Counted from the stretch's first letter, positions 26,301 through 38,409 are shown. The stretch: DNA of 64,000 bases from Neodiprion pinetum (GCF_021155775.2 NC_060233.1:4630501-4694500); one strand, 5' to 3'. Notes: generated by a model from the letters alone, not told the origin. A program made the numbers and translations.

Positions 26301-28815
26301 ACCATAAACGGACGGAGTTATCGCGAGGTTGGTTAGGCGGTTAGAAGCAGTAACAAACAATCAGGAGAGCCCCTTATAACCCTGATTTTATGTTCCAATT
26401 TGCAAACGTGACGTTTTAACCGGCGACGCCATGCGCTCGGCGAGAGTCTGCTGCAGGATCGGCGCATTCAGCATCCCGATCCTTCGATCCTTGCAAGTAT
26501 GTACGGCATAGTACACGGGGCGTCGAGCTTATCCCCTTATCAATTAGATTCGTCGGGGTAGAAACGACGCTTCGTTTTTGCTGCTGTTGATTTTCGATCG
26601 TTTTTAAAGATTTTTTCTCCTCGCCAGACCGCTCCTCCGAGAAACGGGATTCGTTGTCTTTTACCGCGGGGAAGGATCCGCAGGCGCCGAAGGACTCCGG
26701 GATCCGCGGCAAAGATACCCTCGTTAAATAGTAATTTACCGCGCGGTGGTGCGGCGAGAGATGGGCAGCTGCAGCGGCGAGAGCGCTGATTTTATTACGA
26801 CGGTTTAAGAATATAGCTAATTATTTACATTTATTGTTCGATTTTCACTTTTATGGGTTATGCAAATTATTCCCTAATGGGAGACTCTCCGCAAAAGCCC
26901 TTTGCGCGCCCACAATATGCGCCAACCGCAACAGGTATTCAACTTCTAGTATAGAGTCGGGGAATAAGAAAATACGCGAGAATACATTCCCTCATAAATT
27001 ACGCGAGCACACTTCGTATGCTATACGCGTGACAGAAGTCGTTGAATAGTAGTGAACGGCAAACCTTGTAGTTATTCGATTCCGATTCTTGATCGAGGAA
27101 TTAGGTTTGAAAACCATACCGAGTCGATAGAATACTTAATCCCGATAGTGCGGAAAGAAATTTAGGTCTGAGTTAAATGTAGAAAAATCAGGAAACAAAA
27201 GGGTCTCGATTCGAAATTTTCAAAAACGCGAAAAACTATTTCAGAGAATTTCAAAACGTAGAAAGATGATTGACACCGGTAACACGAATTTCGAGTCTGG
27301 GTTGTAGATGTCTAATTTTGATTAATTCCACGTAATTGAGAAAAGAAAAGATATTTCTATCAGATGAAGGTTGCCTGTATTTTAACGCGCTGCTACAACT
27401 TGTTGCTTATACTATCAACCAAAAGCTTAAAGACTTATTGATCAACGTAAAAAAGCAAATCTTATAAGTATTAAATGAAGATTACCTATTTCACGTATAA
27501 AATCGAAATTTATTCATTTAAATATATACACAAAAAAAAACAAAATATATATGTATATAAACATAGAACCGTCGAATCCCAACGATTCTATTTCCTTTCC
27601 GTACACGTTGACGTTTCTACATTTTTAATATAACCTATACCTGACCCATATCTTCGCTTCGATAAAAATTGGATATTGTCACCCTTCTGTTTTCCGATCT
27701 ACCTACAATTTCACAAACGAGCATCGTAAAACACGGCATGAAAATCATTTCCAAACTAGTTGAAAAGTGAAAAAAGGTGTATCAAGGTATACTTACGTAT
27801 ACAGTGACGTGGCTGATATCAAGGCGAGAAAATCTTGGACATCTGGGAAGTGACTGCGGTGTGAGGAGAAGATTTAGGGGGTCGTGGTTAATGTCCCAAT
27901 AAATTGTGCCGTTTCGTCGGTGTGCAAGGGGTCAAAATCCAGTGAGGAATAGAGCGTATCTAGATGAACCGAGCCGGCGATGGTATCGCGGTGTTCTCGT
28001 TTTGTAGATTCCTAGATATCGCCGCTCATCTCCGTCCTGAAAGACTGCAGGCCGCAGGAAAATGGGATGCCCGTTACCTGGGATGCGGGGAATAATCGTA
28101 ATCCAGAAATTCGTAGGTACGCCTGAATCGAAAAGCAAGACATCGATACGTCGTCGATGCGAAGTGTAACAATCGGTCGAACCGACCAAAACACCGTCCT
28201 CGAATTCACCGTCGAACAATTATTGCCGAGTTTGTATCAGCGATTTAATTGAACGCATTGTTATCTAAGAGGCAATGAATTACGGATAATTGACGACTCG
28301 TTTACTTTACTCTCTGATAGTATAAATAGAGAAAAGCTCCGGGGTTCTATTGAATTCGTCGTGAATAAGAAATATCCGGCTGTCTTGACCGACCGATCGT
28401 AGTCAACAGAACGATTCGTTGGTATTCGATCACCTGTTGCGTAATACGATTCTGTCTTCGCCGACATACCGCGGCTTTGTCTCGAGCCGCTCCTTTTCGA
28501 AATTGCTCATGGTTAATTAATTTTCTGTATGCTCGAATGATTTGTCCTCATTAGTGGTGAAATAATTCCCTCTTCTAGAATTCTACAAATACGCGATTCT
28601 ATAGGCTTTGGAAAACACAATTGTTATACACAATTCGCCAATTTTCCCAACTTCTCCTCATTGTTTCGATACGTTGAAAACCGTACGACGTAATACCAAT
28701 CAAGGTTAAATTCACCGTGTTTTGAATAGCATCTGAAGGTCGATTTCGTCGCTCGATTTAAACAACCGTCTTATATTATGTGTTTACTGCGTCATCAGTT
28801 CATTTCTATATATCA
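17340..28815. other. Gene-empty stretch
   Basis: No gene was recognised. The segment 17540-19080 is relatively GC-rich and open in several frames, but its translations match nothing known to me. A perfect 16-bp AT palindrome lies at 20041-20056, and an AT-rich low-complexity patch at 27510-27570. The hairpin at 17989 is listed separately. Confidence 0.5.
17989..18084. repeat. Hairpin: 17-bp perfect inverted repeat extended to ~23 bp
   Basis: TGTGGACTTGAATGGAA at 17989-18005 is exactly inverted at 18068-18084. After a one-base bulge the stem continues with AATTTT (18007-18012) against AAAATT (18062-18067), leaving a 49-nt loop. The ~96-nt span is the size of an insect miRNA precursor, but a small foldback MITE is equally possible. 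The arm does not match any miRNA I recognise. Confidence 0.6.
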
Positions 28816-29264
28816 TCTCCAATTTGTTTAAGAAAAATTAATCAATTATATTTTTTAATTCTGTTTTTTCATTAATGTTGATACAAGTCTTGAAGAGTAA
28901 GATAAAAATTTTTTTTAGTCATTTTAAAACAAAATGGCGGTGGAGTGGCTGATGAAGGGAAATTTTTTTTTTTTTTTTTTCTTACACGGGCGACCATCTG
29001 CAGGTCGCAATTCTCGATGTAAAACAAAAAAAAAAAGAAAAAGATTTTACAAGAAGATGCCAAAATCTAGCGAAGTGCGTAGGATTTTTCAGAAATACTA
29101 ATTTTTACAAAAATGGCGTCAATTTGGAGGGAAAGGTTGTTTTTTCTTTATGAAAAAATCGGTAAAAAAATCGTTAAATTTCAATCAATCGAGAAAATTC
29201 GATTAACATGTATGAAAAACAGAATTGAATACTATCCAGTCATTTTTCTTAAACAAATTGGAGA
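28816..29264. mobile_element. Inverted-repeat element (MITE-like), 449 bp
   Basis: The outer 23 bases at 28816-28838 (TCTCCAATTTG followed by TTTAAGAAAAAT) are perfectly inverted at 29242-29264. The arms continue with weaker identity to about 28883 and 29194, both containing AATTCTGTTTTT and ATGTT. The interior has long T and A runs and a short GC hairpin (GCGACC..GGTCGC). No target duplication could be identified, so the true ends may differ by some bases. No open frame looks like a transposase. Confidence 0.7.
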
Positions 29265-29967
29265 AAGTAACCCTTTATTTCGCGTACGCAAGGTGTCATC
29301 ACCCCTTAATACACGTTTGAACCAAGCACGTCCATCAACCAGTAGAAATTGGAAACTTGTAGAATTTTTCTACCCTCCTATTCGTATCTGTACATTTTTA
29401 GCCAATTACAATTGAAATATCCTCACCCCGTCATCCACTATCAACGTTTTTTTGTTGTTGCTCAATTTACTTTCGAATTTGTTGACTGCAGGAGAATTTT
29501 TACCACCAACTCCAGCCGCAGTTCAATTTTGAAATGTAACAGCGTCAGAGGCATGATTATTTTTCCGGAGGAAGATTGTTAACGAGTTTCAGCGGTTGAA
29601 CGTGTAACGAAATTGTCTCGGTCTCCGGTGGCCGTTGGATCGGACGTTTGTTACACGGATGTTCCGGGAGTTTTACAATTCACGTGATTGCGGAAAGTGC
29701 GAACCGTCGCCTGTCGGAGACGAGACGGCGAACCGACGTAGTTACACGCGTCCAGTTGCAGGGGTGAATCGGACAGTTCCGTTCCGTTCCTTAATTACAT
29801 TCCGAAGCCGATCCTCAGCAGCTCGTTTCGAATTTCCCGGGAACCGCAATCCCTCCGCAAGCTCCGGGGTTAAACACCCGCGCAAAAAGCGAACGTTCAT
29901 ACAAACCAGCAATAAACTATGAATTACGATTCATCCGGTTACGAAGAGCTAATTAACGTCTGGTTTG

Positions 29968-30277
29968 ATTAGTTGTACCATTAAACGGCGATTAATTGCG
30001 CCTCCCTTTTTCCCCCCGTCTCGTGGACATTTTTTCCGACGATTTCCTCCGTAGCACGGGGAAAACCTCGCCGGCTCGCATAATCATTAGGGATGCAAAG
30101 AAACCCGCGGAACTAATGTCTCGCCCTTTTCTCACCGCGGCTGTATAAAGACGTCTTCACGGTGACGCGGCCGCCGCAGGATCGGACCAGCCGGCAGTTC
30201 TTGCGCGGAGTTACGACCTCCGGGTGGGTCATTAATCCTCTTCTTAATTAGTCCCACTATTAAACACCTATTAATTG
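29968..30277. promoter_or_regulatory. Duplicated tripartite ATTA array, possible enhancer
   Basis: Two 31-bp arrays, 29968-29998 and 30247-30277, share ATTAGT, then AC, ATTAAAC and ATTAATTG at identical spacing (24 of 31 positions), although the bases between the ATTA words differ. Between them lie TAATCATTAG and an octamer-like ATGCAAAG (about 30079-30100). More TAATT words follow up to 30710. ATTA cores are bound by homeodomain proteins, so a developmental enhancer is plausible. This is inferred from motif content alone. Confidence 0.4.
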
Positions 30278-30834
30278 TCCCCGCGGCTAATGGAAGGCAC
30301 AAAAGACGGCTCACCGAATTACCCGAGGATATGACGGCCTTGAAACCCGCTTATCGCCTTATCGTCGAATCGTTTCGACAAACCGGCGGGAAAGTTGGAC
30401 GAAAGGCGAAGACGATCCTCTTCGAGAGTGGGCGGCGTGCGTGCTGCGAGAGATCCGGATCCCGTCGCTCTCATCTTTGCAGAGCGAAGTGCGACTGCGG
30501 CAGGAAAGGACGCGAGACCTTCGGAGGATCTTAAGGACCGCTAAGACTTAATTAGCTGGGACGCTCCGCGGCTCTGCGAATCAGCTCCTACGCGAGCGTC
30601 TCGTTATACGAGGACGAAATTATCCCCAGGCTCGTATGCACGGCGGCAGAACCGCGACCGATTCGGTTGGCGATTAAATTGTTAAATAATTTAATTATCA
30701 AATTATGCTAACCAGACGTCGTTAAACGCGCTCACCGCCCTCGGCTGCAACTCGACAAGAAGTCGAGATCCTTTTTTCTCTATCCACCGTTTATATATCT
30801 ATTTCTCTGTCCTCCAGCGTACTTGTGAGTATTT

Positions 30835-30865
30835 CCTTCTCTTCTTCTTCTTCTTCTTCTTCTTT
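30835..30865. repeat. TTC microsatellite
   Basis: TTC/CTT units are repeated about nine times within a pyrimidine-rich neighbourhood. Confidence 0.85.
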
Positions 30866-32432
30866 CATTCATCTTCGGATCATCAAAGACGCGTTTCGTT
30901 ACCGCCGTTACAGGCACGCTGCTGGATCCGGGATTTTGGAGGGTATCCACGGTCCTAGGTCCTAATAAATATCAGACTTCTTTCTCTCCCTCCTCCTCTT
31001 CGTTTTCCTTCCCTGCAATGTCTTTCCGTCGCGTCGCGGTAGAAAAGCAGCGACGGACCTCGAACACCCAATAAATATTATAGAGGAGGAAGGCGAACGG
31101 CGAGAGTCTTGATTCACCGCCGTGCGGCTTGCGCGTAAGTGAGACAGTTTTACGCCAGTTTTTATGGGCCCGCGGTGTCATGCGTCGCCGCCCTCCGTCG
31201 CCCTCCAAGTCCCATAGGAGCCCTCCGGGCCCTGCGTGAGCGGGGCCTCCGAACGCTCGGATGTCGCGGGAATCAGGACTATTGATATACACGGCAGTAA
31301 AAGTGCAGCGTTCGCTCGATGATACGCGCATGAAAGAAATCTGTTGGGATAAATTTTCGAACGATGAAAAAAGGCGTATAAAGAAGCCACGCCATTCGCT
31401 GACATAAACGAGCCTGATGATCGTTCAGAACTCTCGCGCCTTTCCCGCACCACTGTGCGCAGCAATAGCTGTTACAATGCACCGAGGGGGTGAAAAGAAG
31501 GTGATTCACGCTAATTCTTCACCGCCGAATTACTCATTCTTATCAATACTTTTACAACGATTCGATAAACACCCCGATGACTGCAGTGAGAATCGTATGC
31601 CACGCGTCGTCAACAAAAAGCGAGTATAGAAACAGTGATAAAAGGAAAAATAAAAATCTAGCGTCCAACGCGCCAGTGACGAAAAACAAGGGGGTGGCTA
31701 GAAAATGATGATCGGTGGAATTATAAGTTGCCCTGCGTGCGGCAAACTAGTCGTGGAATATGGAACGTCACAGGATTCGGCGAAACGTTTTCTCTCCGGG
31801 ATTATTCTTTTACACGTATACATGTTTACGTACGGTCTAAGATTGTTACGTCCAGTTTCGCCGTTCCCTGCTATTACGCCGGTCCGGTTATAGTTGAGAT
31901 CCCGAGGACGAACCGCGTCGCTGACATTAGAATTACAAATATGCCACATGGCACGCGCCCTGGGCACAGACGATGGTAATGTCATATATTTTGCGAAAAA
32001 TTTCGTGCCTCCAGCTACCGAGACCTGCAGACTCCGCGGCCTTGGACTCACCGATTTTATGATCCCATCTTCTGCAAAGGTCTCGCTGAGTTTGTGGGCG
32101 GCAGATGGCCGCGAACGACGTCGCGGCGTCGCTACTCACTTGCCTGTATGTATACCTCTCCTTCTCTCCCTCGACGACGAGCATGGCTGAATACGCCAAA
32201 CTCGAACCACTTATTACGCGAAATTCGGGTCCAGCACCCAGCACATACCGAACGGCAGTGATTCTCCGAGAATTGTCAGAAATGGACCGAAACGTTTCTC
32301 TGGAAACGAGCCTCCCTTGCCAATCCCAAAGAAGATGCTTGTATGACACGAAGGGTTTAGGATTCAGGTCGTGTAAGTCGGTTTAACCGGATTTTTCAAG
32401 ACACAGAAATTTGAATTTGACAATGAGATTAA

Positions 32433-33107
32433 GGGCTTATACCTAGTCAGTATTTTTCAAAAATCGATATTTTAAGCATCATTTTCGTAATGTACGTACA
32501 TTAAAGTATATGCATAACGAATTTCATGTCGATTCGACAAATATTTTCCAAGTGCTTGTGAAACCTTGAGCGCGTTTTTCTCAAAACTATATATTCAAAG
32601 TCGATGAACAGGATTTTTGGCAACGGTTGAACCGAGCAATCTTAATATTTGACACAAGCTTTACGAACATATTTTTCAGTACTTGATCGAAGGATTTTTC
32701 TCGCCGATGAATATTTTCCATTTCATAAACAAATTACGACGAATTTTTGTGGAAAAACGTTTTTTTTTTTCAACGCCGCCTTTTCGTTCAAAAATTAATA
32801 TTTTGTTTATTCCTTCGATCAAAGACCAGATAATACTTTATATTAACTAATTCTTTTTTGTTTTTTCATTTCAGATGACCCAGTTCAGAAATATCCCGCT
32901 CACCGCGAGACACCTTTATTTAAAGATGCACCCGAAGATGGGCTATAGCAGCTTTAAGAATCATTACTTTTACAAATAAAAAACAGAATGAATTTCAATG
33001 TTACCCTAAACATGTGTATAAATTTTCATATTAATAAATTGACATGTCTCTTCATGAGAAATCCTTGAAAAATAGATTTTTTCGGCCTCGTGATTAGGTA
33101 TAACCCC
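32433..33107. mobile_element. TTAA-flanked inverted-repeat transposon, non-autonomous
   Basis: The element lies between TTAA at 32429-32432 and TTAA at 33108-33111. Terminal inverted repeats are GGGCTTATACCTAGTCA (32433-32449) and the complement of GGGGTTATACCTAATCA (33091-33107), 15 of 17 matching. Next to the termini both arms also carry TATTTTTCAA. The interior holds a pyrimidine tract ending in TTTCAG, a short open stretch and an AATAAA (about 32860-32985), resembling a terminal exon. It could be captured or decayed coding sequence. No transposase was recognised. Confidence 0.8.
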
Positions 33108-33111
33108 TTAA

Positions 33112-34728
33112 TAGCAGTTAGTTTATTGAGACTAGAATCTTTCAGCTTGTCCGCCAAGGCCGTAAATGAGTTACAGGACTTGCACCCGTGAACCCTTCAC
33201 ATTTTGTTCCTCTCCTTCTGCGGGTGTGAAGAGCCTTTTCTTACCCGTTGCGCAATTCGTCGACTGATCTAGGATGACGTGGGCACCTCGATCCCTCTCC
33301 CGGCGCGTATTCACGAGAAAAAATCACTATGGTTCCGAATCCGGTGTTTTATGAAACCCGGGCGCCCACGCCACGCCAAAATCCAGAAACCAACCGGCAA
33401 TTACGTACCCACGTTAATCCAAAGATCGGTAGGTATAATCGGGCGGAGGAATGACTTGCGGTGAAAGTGTTCTGCGAAAAAATACCCGGCGTATATTAAC
33501 CCTTCCCAGACAATTAATTATCAAACGAGTTTAAGGGGTACTGCCCAATCGCAATCTTCAATTTCCATTTCTTCGCCTCTCTCGAATACCTACATTTATA
33601 ATCATCCCAATGCCTCCGTCGTTTAACGGCTGCGGCTAGCCGAGAAGCTGCGGTCGGGTAATAGCGTCATTCGGGGTTTGTCCGCGGCGCAGAAACTCGT
33701 CGCCTAGGCTATGGGAGGCTCATAAATCCACGGGAAAAAGATAACATCCTCGTAGGCGGCTGCAGTCCGGTTACGGTCGTCTCCGACGGCCGACAGACGC
33801 GTCACTCAACACCTTTACTGACCTTCGGTGATGACCCCGGGGCACATGGTCTACGGCTCTTCGACCCGCTGGCGCCCACGCGACGCCGTTATCAATTTTA
33901 TATACCCTTACGGGCATCCTAGAAACGGCGCCGATAAATTGGAACAGTTTATCGCGAAGCGTTTTGTAGAAAATTTTAATCGGATCCGAGGGTTATTGAT
34001 TCACGAAAGTAAATAAATGTCTGTACAGTCAAAAGGAGAGAAAGAATCCTCGTTTCCCACGGCGAGGATGAAATCTTTTTCAGGATCGTTTAGAATGTGT
34101 CCCTGTCTCGCCTACGCGAGATCGCCGCGTGTCTTCGGTGAAGAAGAAATCTGATATCTCGACCCCCTGTCAGTCCGATTCGTGATATTATCTTTGCGAC
34201 GTCGCGTCGTACTCTCAGGATCTGATAAAAGTTATATTATAGGCTCAACGCGGGGCGAAACTCATTTGCTGATTCGGTAGAGTACGATTCACCAAATAGG
34301 TAAGCACAAATTACCAACATAATAATCCAGTTGGAATAGGAAATCTAAGTTAAATTATACCCAAGACATATCAATGGCTCTATATTGATCTACTTTATAG
34401 AAACTAATCGACTAGAAACTGACTAAAATAAATACTTATCATCCTTTAGTATTTAGTATATCAGAATGGTTTCCGAAGCAAAGGAATAATTTTGTGGGGA
34501 CTTGTTATCGTGATTCTTAAGATGAATCATGCTCACTCTCTTCGCGTACCAATTGTCTTCTATGGAGCTCAAGATAAACCTCGAAATCTGAACGAGAAAA
34601 GCGAAATTTGTGTCAAAACTACTATTCACCGTCTGGACTCAAAGTTAAAGTACTTTTAACGAACTCTGCCGCTATCTGTGAGGTATCCAGAGAACAAATC
34701 AAATCAGTCGCCACATTTCAGCCGACAA
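33112..34728. other. Intergenic stretch downstream of the Hsp70 gene
   Basis: No gene was recognised. TTAAGGGG at 33532 resembles one end of the TTAA elements but has no inverted partner. AT-rich sequence fills 34280-34470. Confidence 0.5.
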
Positions 34729-34734
34729 TTTAAT
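34729..34734 (-). terminator. Candidate polyadenylation signal for the Hsp70 gene
   Basis: ATTAAA on the minus strand is the first polyadenylation-type hexamer found downstream of the stop codon at 35137, and implies a 3'UTR of about 400 nt. No AATAAA was seen between the stop codon and this site. Confidence 0.3.
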
Positions 34735-35136
34735 CCGGAATGATCATCCCGAGTCCGGATATAACGTTTGATAAAATTGTAACAATCTAGCCTTAGATTA
34801 AATAATTACGTATTGTCGTTAATTGTTATTATAATTCGAAACAACCTGTTATAAAAAAGGACGATGATTGTCAGGAAACGACACCGCGTCCTACATTATC
34901 GACGATGGGTAAGAATACCGACCGTTGAAACATTACCAGCAGTCGATTTGACGGATGTTTTAAAAGCGAACTTCGAATCGCGGTATCGTTAATAGAATTC
35001 GTAAATAATGAACGACACATTGCATGCTGAAAATAAAAGTAATTGAATTGCTGAAAGGCACGTTGGTGGGTTGAACGTTGTTCCGCACTGCGGTAACCGC
35101 GGTGCTCTGCGTTACGGATCATAGCGAATGCCTCGG

Positions 35137-38100
35137 TTAGTCGACCTCCTCTATGGTGGGATTGTTGGGATCCCTACCACCTCCGGTTGCTGGTCCGGGG
35201 AATCCAGGAGGTGGGGCGCCACTAGCTTGGTAGAGCTTGGTGACGATGGGTCCGCAAACCTTGGTCATAAGGAAGAAGGAGATAGTTAGTGAGGAGGATG
35301 GGAAGTAGGCCGATGAAGTACTCGGCAAAGCCAGACCTTTTCAACCTCCTTGAGTTTCGCCTCGAATTCCTCCTTCTCGGCGGCCAAATTGGCGTCCATC
35401 CACTTGATGACCTCGGTGCATTTGTCGGATATCAGCTTTCTTTCGGGCTGGGATATTTTCTCTACGATCTTCTGGTCCTCGATGGTGCTCTTCATGTTGA
35501 AGCAGTAGGACTCGAGGTTGTTCTTCGCCGATATCCTGTCCTTCTGCTTGTCATCCTCGCTCCGATACCTCTCGGCTTCGTTAACCATGCGCTCGATATC
35601 CTCCTTGCTTAATCTACCCTTGTCGTTTGTGATTGTGATCTTGTTCTCCTTGTTGGTCGACTTCTCGACCGCGGACACGTTCAGGATACCGTTAGCGTCG
35701 ATGTCGAACGTTACCTGCAGCAGCGGAATATAACGAGCCGAAGCATTAACTTTACACGATCAACAAAGTTCCTGAATAATTGATCCTGATGAAGTGACTC
35801 GCGGAATCCGAAGGTCTGCTCGTTGATGCAACATGTTAAGAATTTCACCTCGATCTGAGGGACGCCTCGGGGAGCCGGCGGAATCCCCGACAACTCAAAC
35901 TTCCCGAGGAGGTTATTGTCCTTGGTCATCGCTCGCTCCCCTTCGTAAACTTGTATAAGGACGCTCGACTGGTTGTCCGAGTACGTGGTGAACGTTTGGG
36001 TTTGCTTAGTCGGGATCGTCGTGTTCCGCTTAATGAGGGCTGTCATCACGCCCCCGGCCGTTTCTATGCCCAAGGATAACGGGGCGACGTCCAGCAATAG
36101 GAGGTCCTGGACGGAGTCGGACTTGTCACCGTGTAATATGGCGGCCTGGACAGCAGCTCCGTAAGCGACGGCCTCGTCGGGATTGATCGATTTGTTCAGC
36201 TCCTTGCCGTTGAAGAAGTCCTGACGAAGTTTTGCCACGGCGTTAAAAACGATCAGTGATAAATGATCCTGCTAACAAGGAAGGTATCCCATGACACCTA
36301 CCTGGAGAAGTTTTTGCACTCGCGGAATCCTTGTGGAACCGCCAACGAGTACGATGTCGTCGATGTTGGCCTTGTCCATCTTCGCGTCGCGCAGTGACTT
36401 CTCCACCGGTTCCAAGGTGCTCTTGAACAGGTCCTGACACAGCTCCTCGAACCGAGCTCGCGTTACGGAGGTGTAAAAGTCCACACCGTCGAAGAGCGAG
36501 TCGATCTCGAGGCTGGCTTGCGTCGATGACGACAAGGTCCTCTTGGCCCTTTCACATGCTGTCCTCAGCCGGCGCGTGGCTCGCTTGTTCGTCGAGAGGT
36601 CCTTTTTGTACTTTCGCTTGAACTCCTGGACGAAATGTGTCACCAATCGACTGTCGAAGTCCTCGCCACCCAGGTGAGTATCACCAGCGGTGGACTTGAC
36701 CTGCGAGGAATATGCGGTTAATGGGTTAATCCAGTTATTCTGGTAATAGTTGAGCGGCCGACGGGCCTCGAAAGCAATTATCGACCTCGAATATCCCGTC
36801 CTCGATGGTCAGAATTGACACGTCGAACGTCCCGCCCCCCAGATCGAAAATCAGGACATTTCTCTCCCCGTGTCCTTTCTTGTCGAGCCCGTAAGCTATC
36901 GCCGCTGCGGTCGGTTCATTAATAATCCTGAGGACATTCAGCCCAGAAATGGCACCGGAATCCTTCGTCGCTTGACGTTGAGAATCGTTGAAGTAAGCGG
37001 GCACCGTGATCACCGCATTTGTAATTGTCTTGCCCAGGTAGGCCTCGGCGGTCTCCTTCATCTTCGTGAGAACCATCGAGGATATTTCTTCGGGGAAAAA
37101 CGACTTGCTCTCACCCTGCAGGGGAACAAACCGGAATGTTATCTGATAATTTACCGTCGAAAATGCTTGTCAAAATCACGAGTCAACTAATGACTTGAAA
37201 TTGAATCACGCGTCTGAGATACGTTCCATAATTCTGTCGTCTTTGTAGGTATACGAGCTCATAAATCATGCTTAACTCCTTGGATTAATATTGTTAAAAT
37301 AGTAATTATACCGTCTCTGCACAATTTCTTACTTTGTAATTCACTTGTATCTTTGGCTTCGTGTTGTCGTTTATAACGTTAAACGGCCAGTGTTTCATAT
37401 CGGCTTGAACCGAAGCATCGTCGAATCGTCGCCCGATTAATCGTTTCGCATCTAAAACCGATCGAATCGTTGTATTGATAGATAATCGTTTCGTAACGAG
37501 TTACAGATTGATTGAAAACTCGCGTTAATGAGTTTTGCTGAATTAAATCTTGGCCCACATTTTTTTTCTCTCACTTTATCTCGCCGATCTCAGGCCGCGA
37601 TTACTTAACCATCGATCATCAGATTGCTCGGTAATTCAATTGCGTTTATCTCCAAAACACTAAGACCTTGTCAGCCATTATCTTTTGCGTATGTGTAACA
37701 CAATTTGCTCAAGGAAAGGACTAAAACAGTTTGAAGATTAGAGAGATTACGTTTTCCTTGAGAATCACCGATGAAATAATCGTCCGGAGTCTGGCCGTGA
37801 AGTATAAACTGAGCCCGGAAACTCAAAGTGACTATAATATAAAATGAACAGTCGTAATAAAGGAAGGAAAGGATCACCCTCGGGGGTAGTTTTTGACGAG
37901 GAAAGATTTGATCGAGCGATTTGCACCCGCCGTTTTAAAATCAAGGATATTTCCAGTCAGCTTTCGAACCGAGTCGAACATCTGCGGGGTAGTTTTGTCT
38001 CACCGAAGATGGTGTTAGTCGGGTTCATGGCGACCTGGTTCTTCGCCGCATCCCCGATCAGCCGTTCAGTGTCCGTAAAAGCCACGTAGCTCGGGGTGGT

Positions 38101-38205
38101 GCGATTCCCCTGATCGTTCGCTATGATCTCGACTTTCCCGTGCTGGAATACTCCGACGCATGAATAGGTGGTCCCTAGGTCGATGCCGACGGCCGGGGCT
38201 GTCAT
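35137..38205 (-). CDS. Cytosolic Hsp70/Hsc70 chaperone, seven coding exons, 640 aa
   Basis: This gene encodes an ATP-dependent cytosolic or nuclear Hsp70 that folds and remodels client proteins with J-domain and nucleotide-exchange partners. Coding exons on the minus strand are 38205-38004, 37451-37333, 37115-36786, 36700-36302, 36220-35849, 35714-35337 and 35259-35137. They sum to 1923 nt, and every junction is GT-AG and restores the family reading frame (intron 1 phase 1, the others phase 0). Visible are signature 1 IDLGTTYS (residues 8-15), catalytic lysine in GDAAKNQ, signature 2 IFDLGGGTFDVSIL (196-209), signature 3 IVLVGGSTRIPRVQK (333-347), linker LLLLDVAPLSLG, the substrate-binding domain, and EEVD (637-640), the docking tag for TPR co-chaperones. 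The start is the ATG of MTAPAVGID, with G at -3. The C-terminal tail is short and lacks GGMP-type repeats. Donors GTCGAT (intron 3) and GTCTGG (intron 6) are weak. The family is certain; the exact paralog is not. Confidence 0.95.
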
Positions 38206-38409
38206 GACGAGCGGAAGCGTCAAATTCCTCGTCGGCTGGAAGGAAAAAGGTCCCACAAGGATCGAGGTATCGGAAACTCGCCTTGTCAAAATCCCGGTGC
38301 CAATCGACACGCTTACTCGCGCTTATGTAACACTCACCCAGCGATTCCCGGATCAATTTATCCCGCGTTCCCTGAGTTAGATTCCAGGTAGTTTTACGGG
38401 ACACTCACC
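38206..38409 (-). other. Probable 5'UTR intron of the Hsp70 gene
   Basis: Thirty bases upstream of the ATG, a pyrimidine-rich tract ends in CTTCCAG, a good acceptor that places the UTR exon edge at 38235. Upstream on the minus strand are two strong GTGAGT donors, at 38408-38403 and 38337-38332, giving possible introns of 173 or 102 nt. An intron in the 5'UTR is typical of insect cognate Hsc70 genes. The frame stays open upstream of the ATG, but that stretch does not resemble Hsp70, which fits UTR or intron. Transcript reads are needed to choose the donor. Confidence 0.5.

Larger units (their letters stand above)
29265..32428. other. Intergenic stretch with possible regulatory DNA
   Basis: The ATTA arrays (29968-30277) and the TTC repeat are the only structured features. 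Open frames between 30972 and 32386 overlap on both strands and show no recognisable domain. Confidence 0.5.

Noticed and set aside
32879..32980. Small terminal exon starting at ATGACCCAG
   Set aside because: It lies inside the TTAA element, and neither frame matches a known protein. It is kept only as an odd insert.
33532..33552. TTAAGGGG as another TTAA element end
   Set aside because: No inverted partner next to a second TTAA was found nearby. The same holds for CCCCTTAA near 29304.
35289..36164. Plus-strand open frames over the Hsp70 exons
   Set aside because: They are antisense shadows of highly biased Hsp70 codons.
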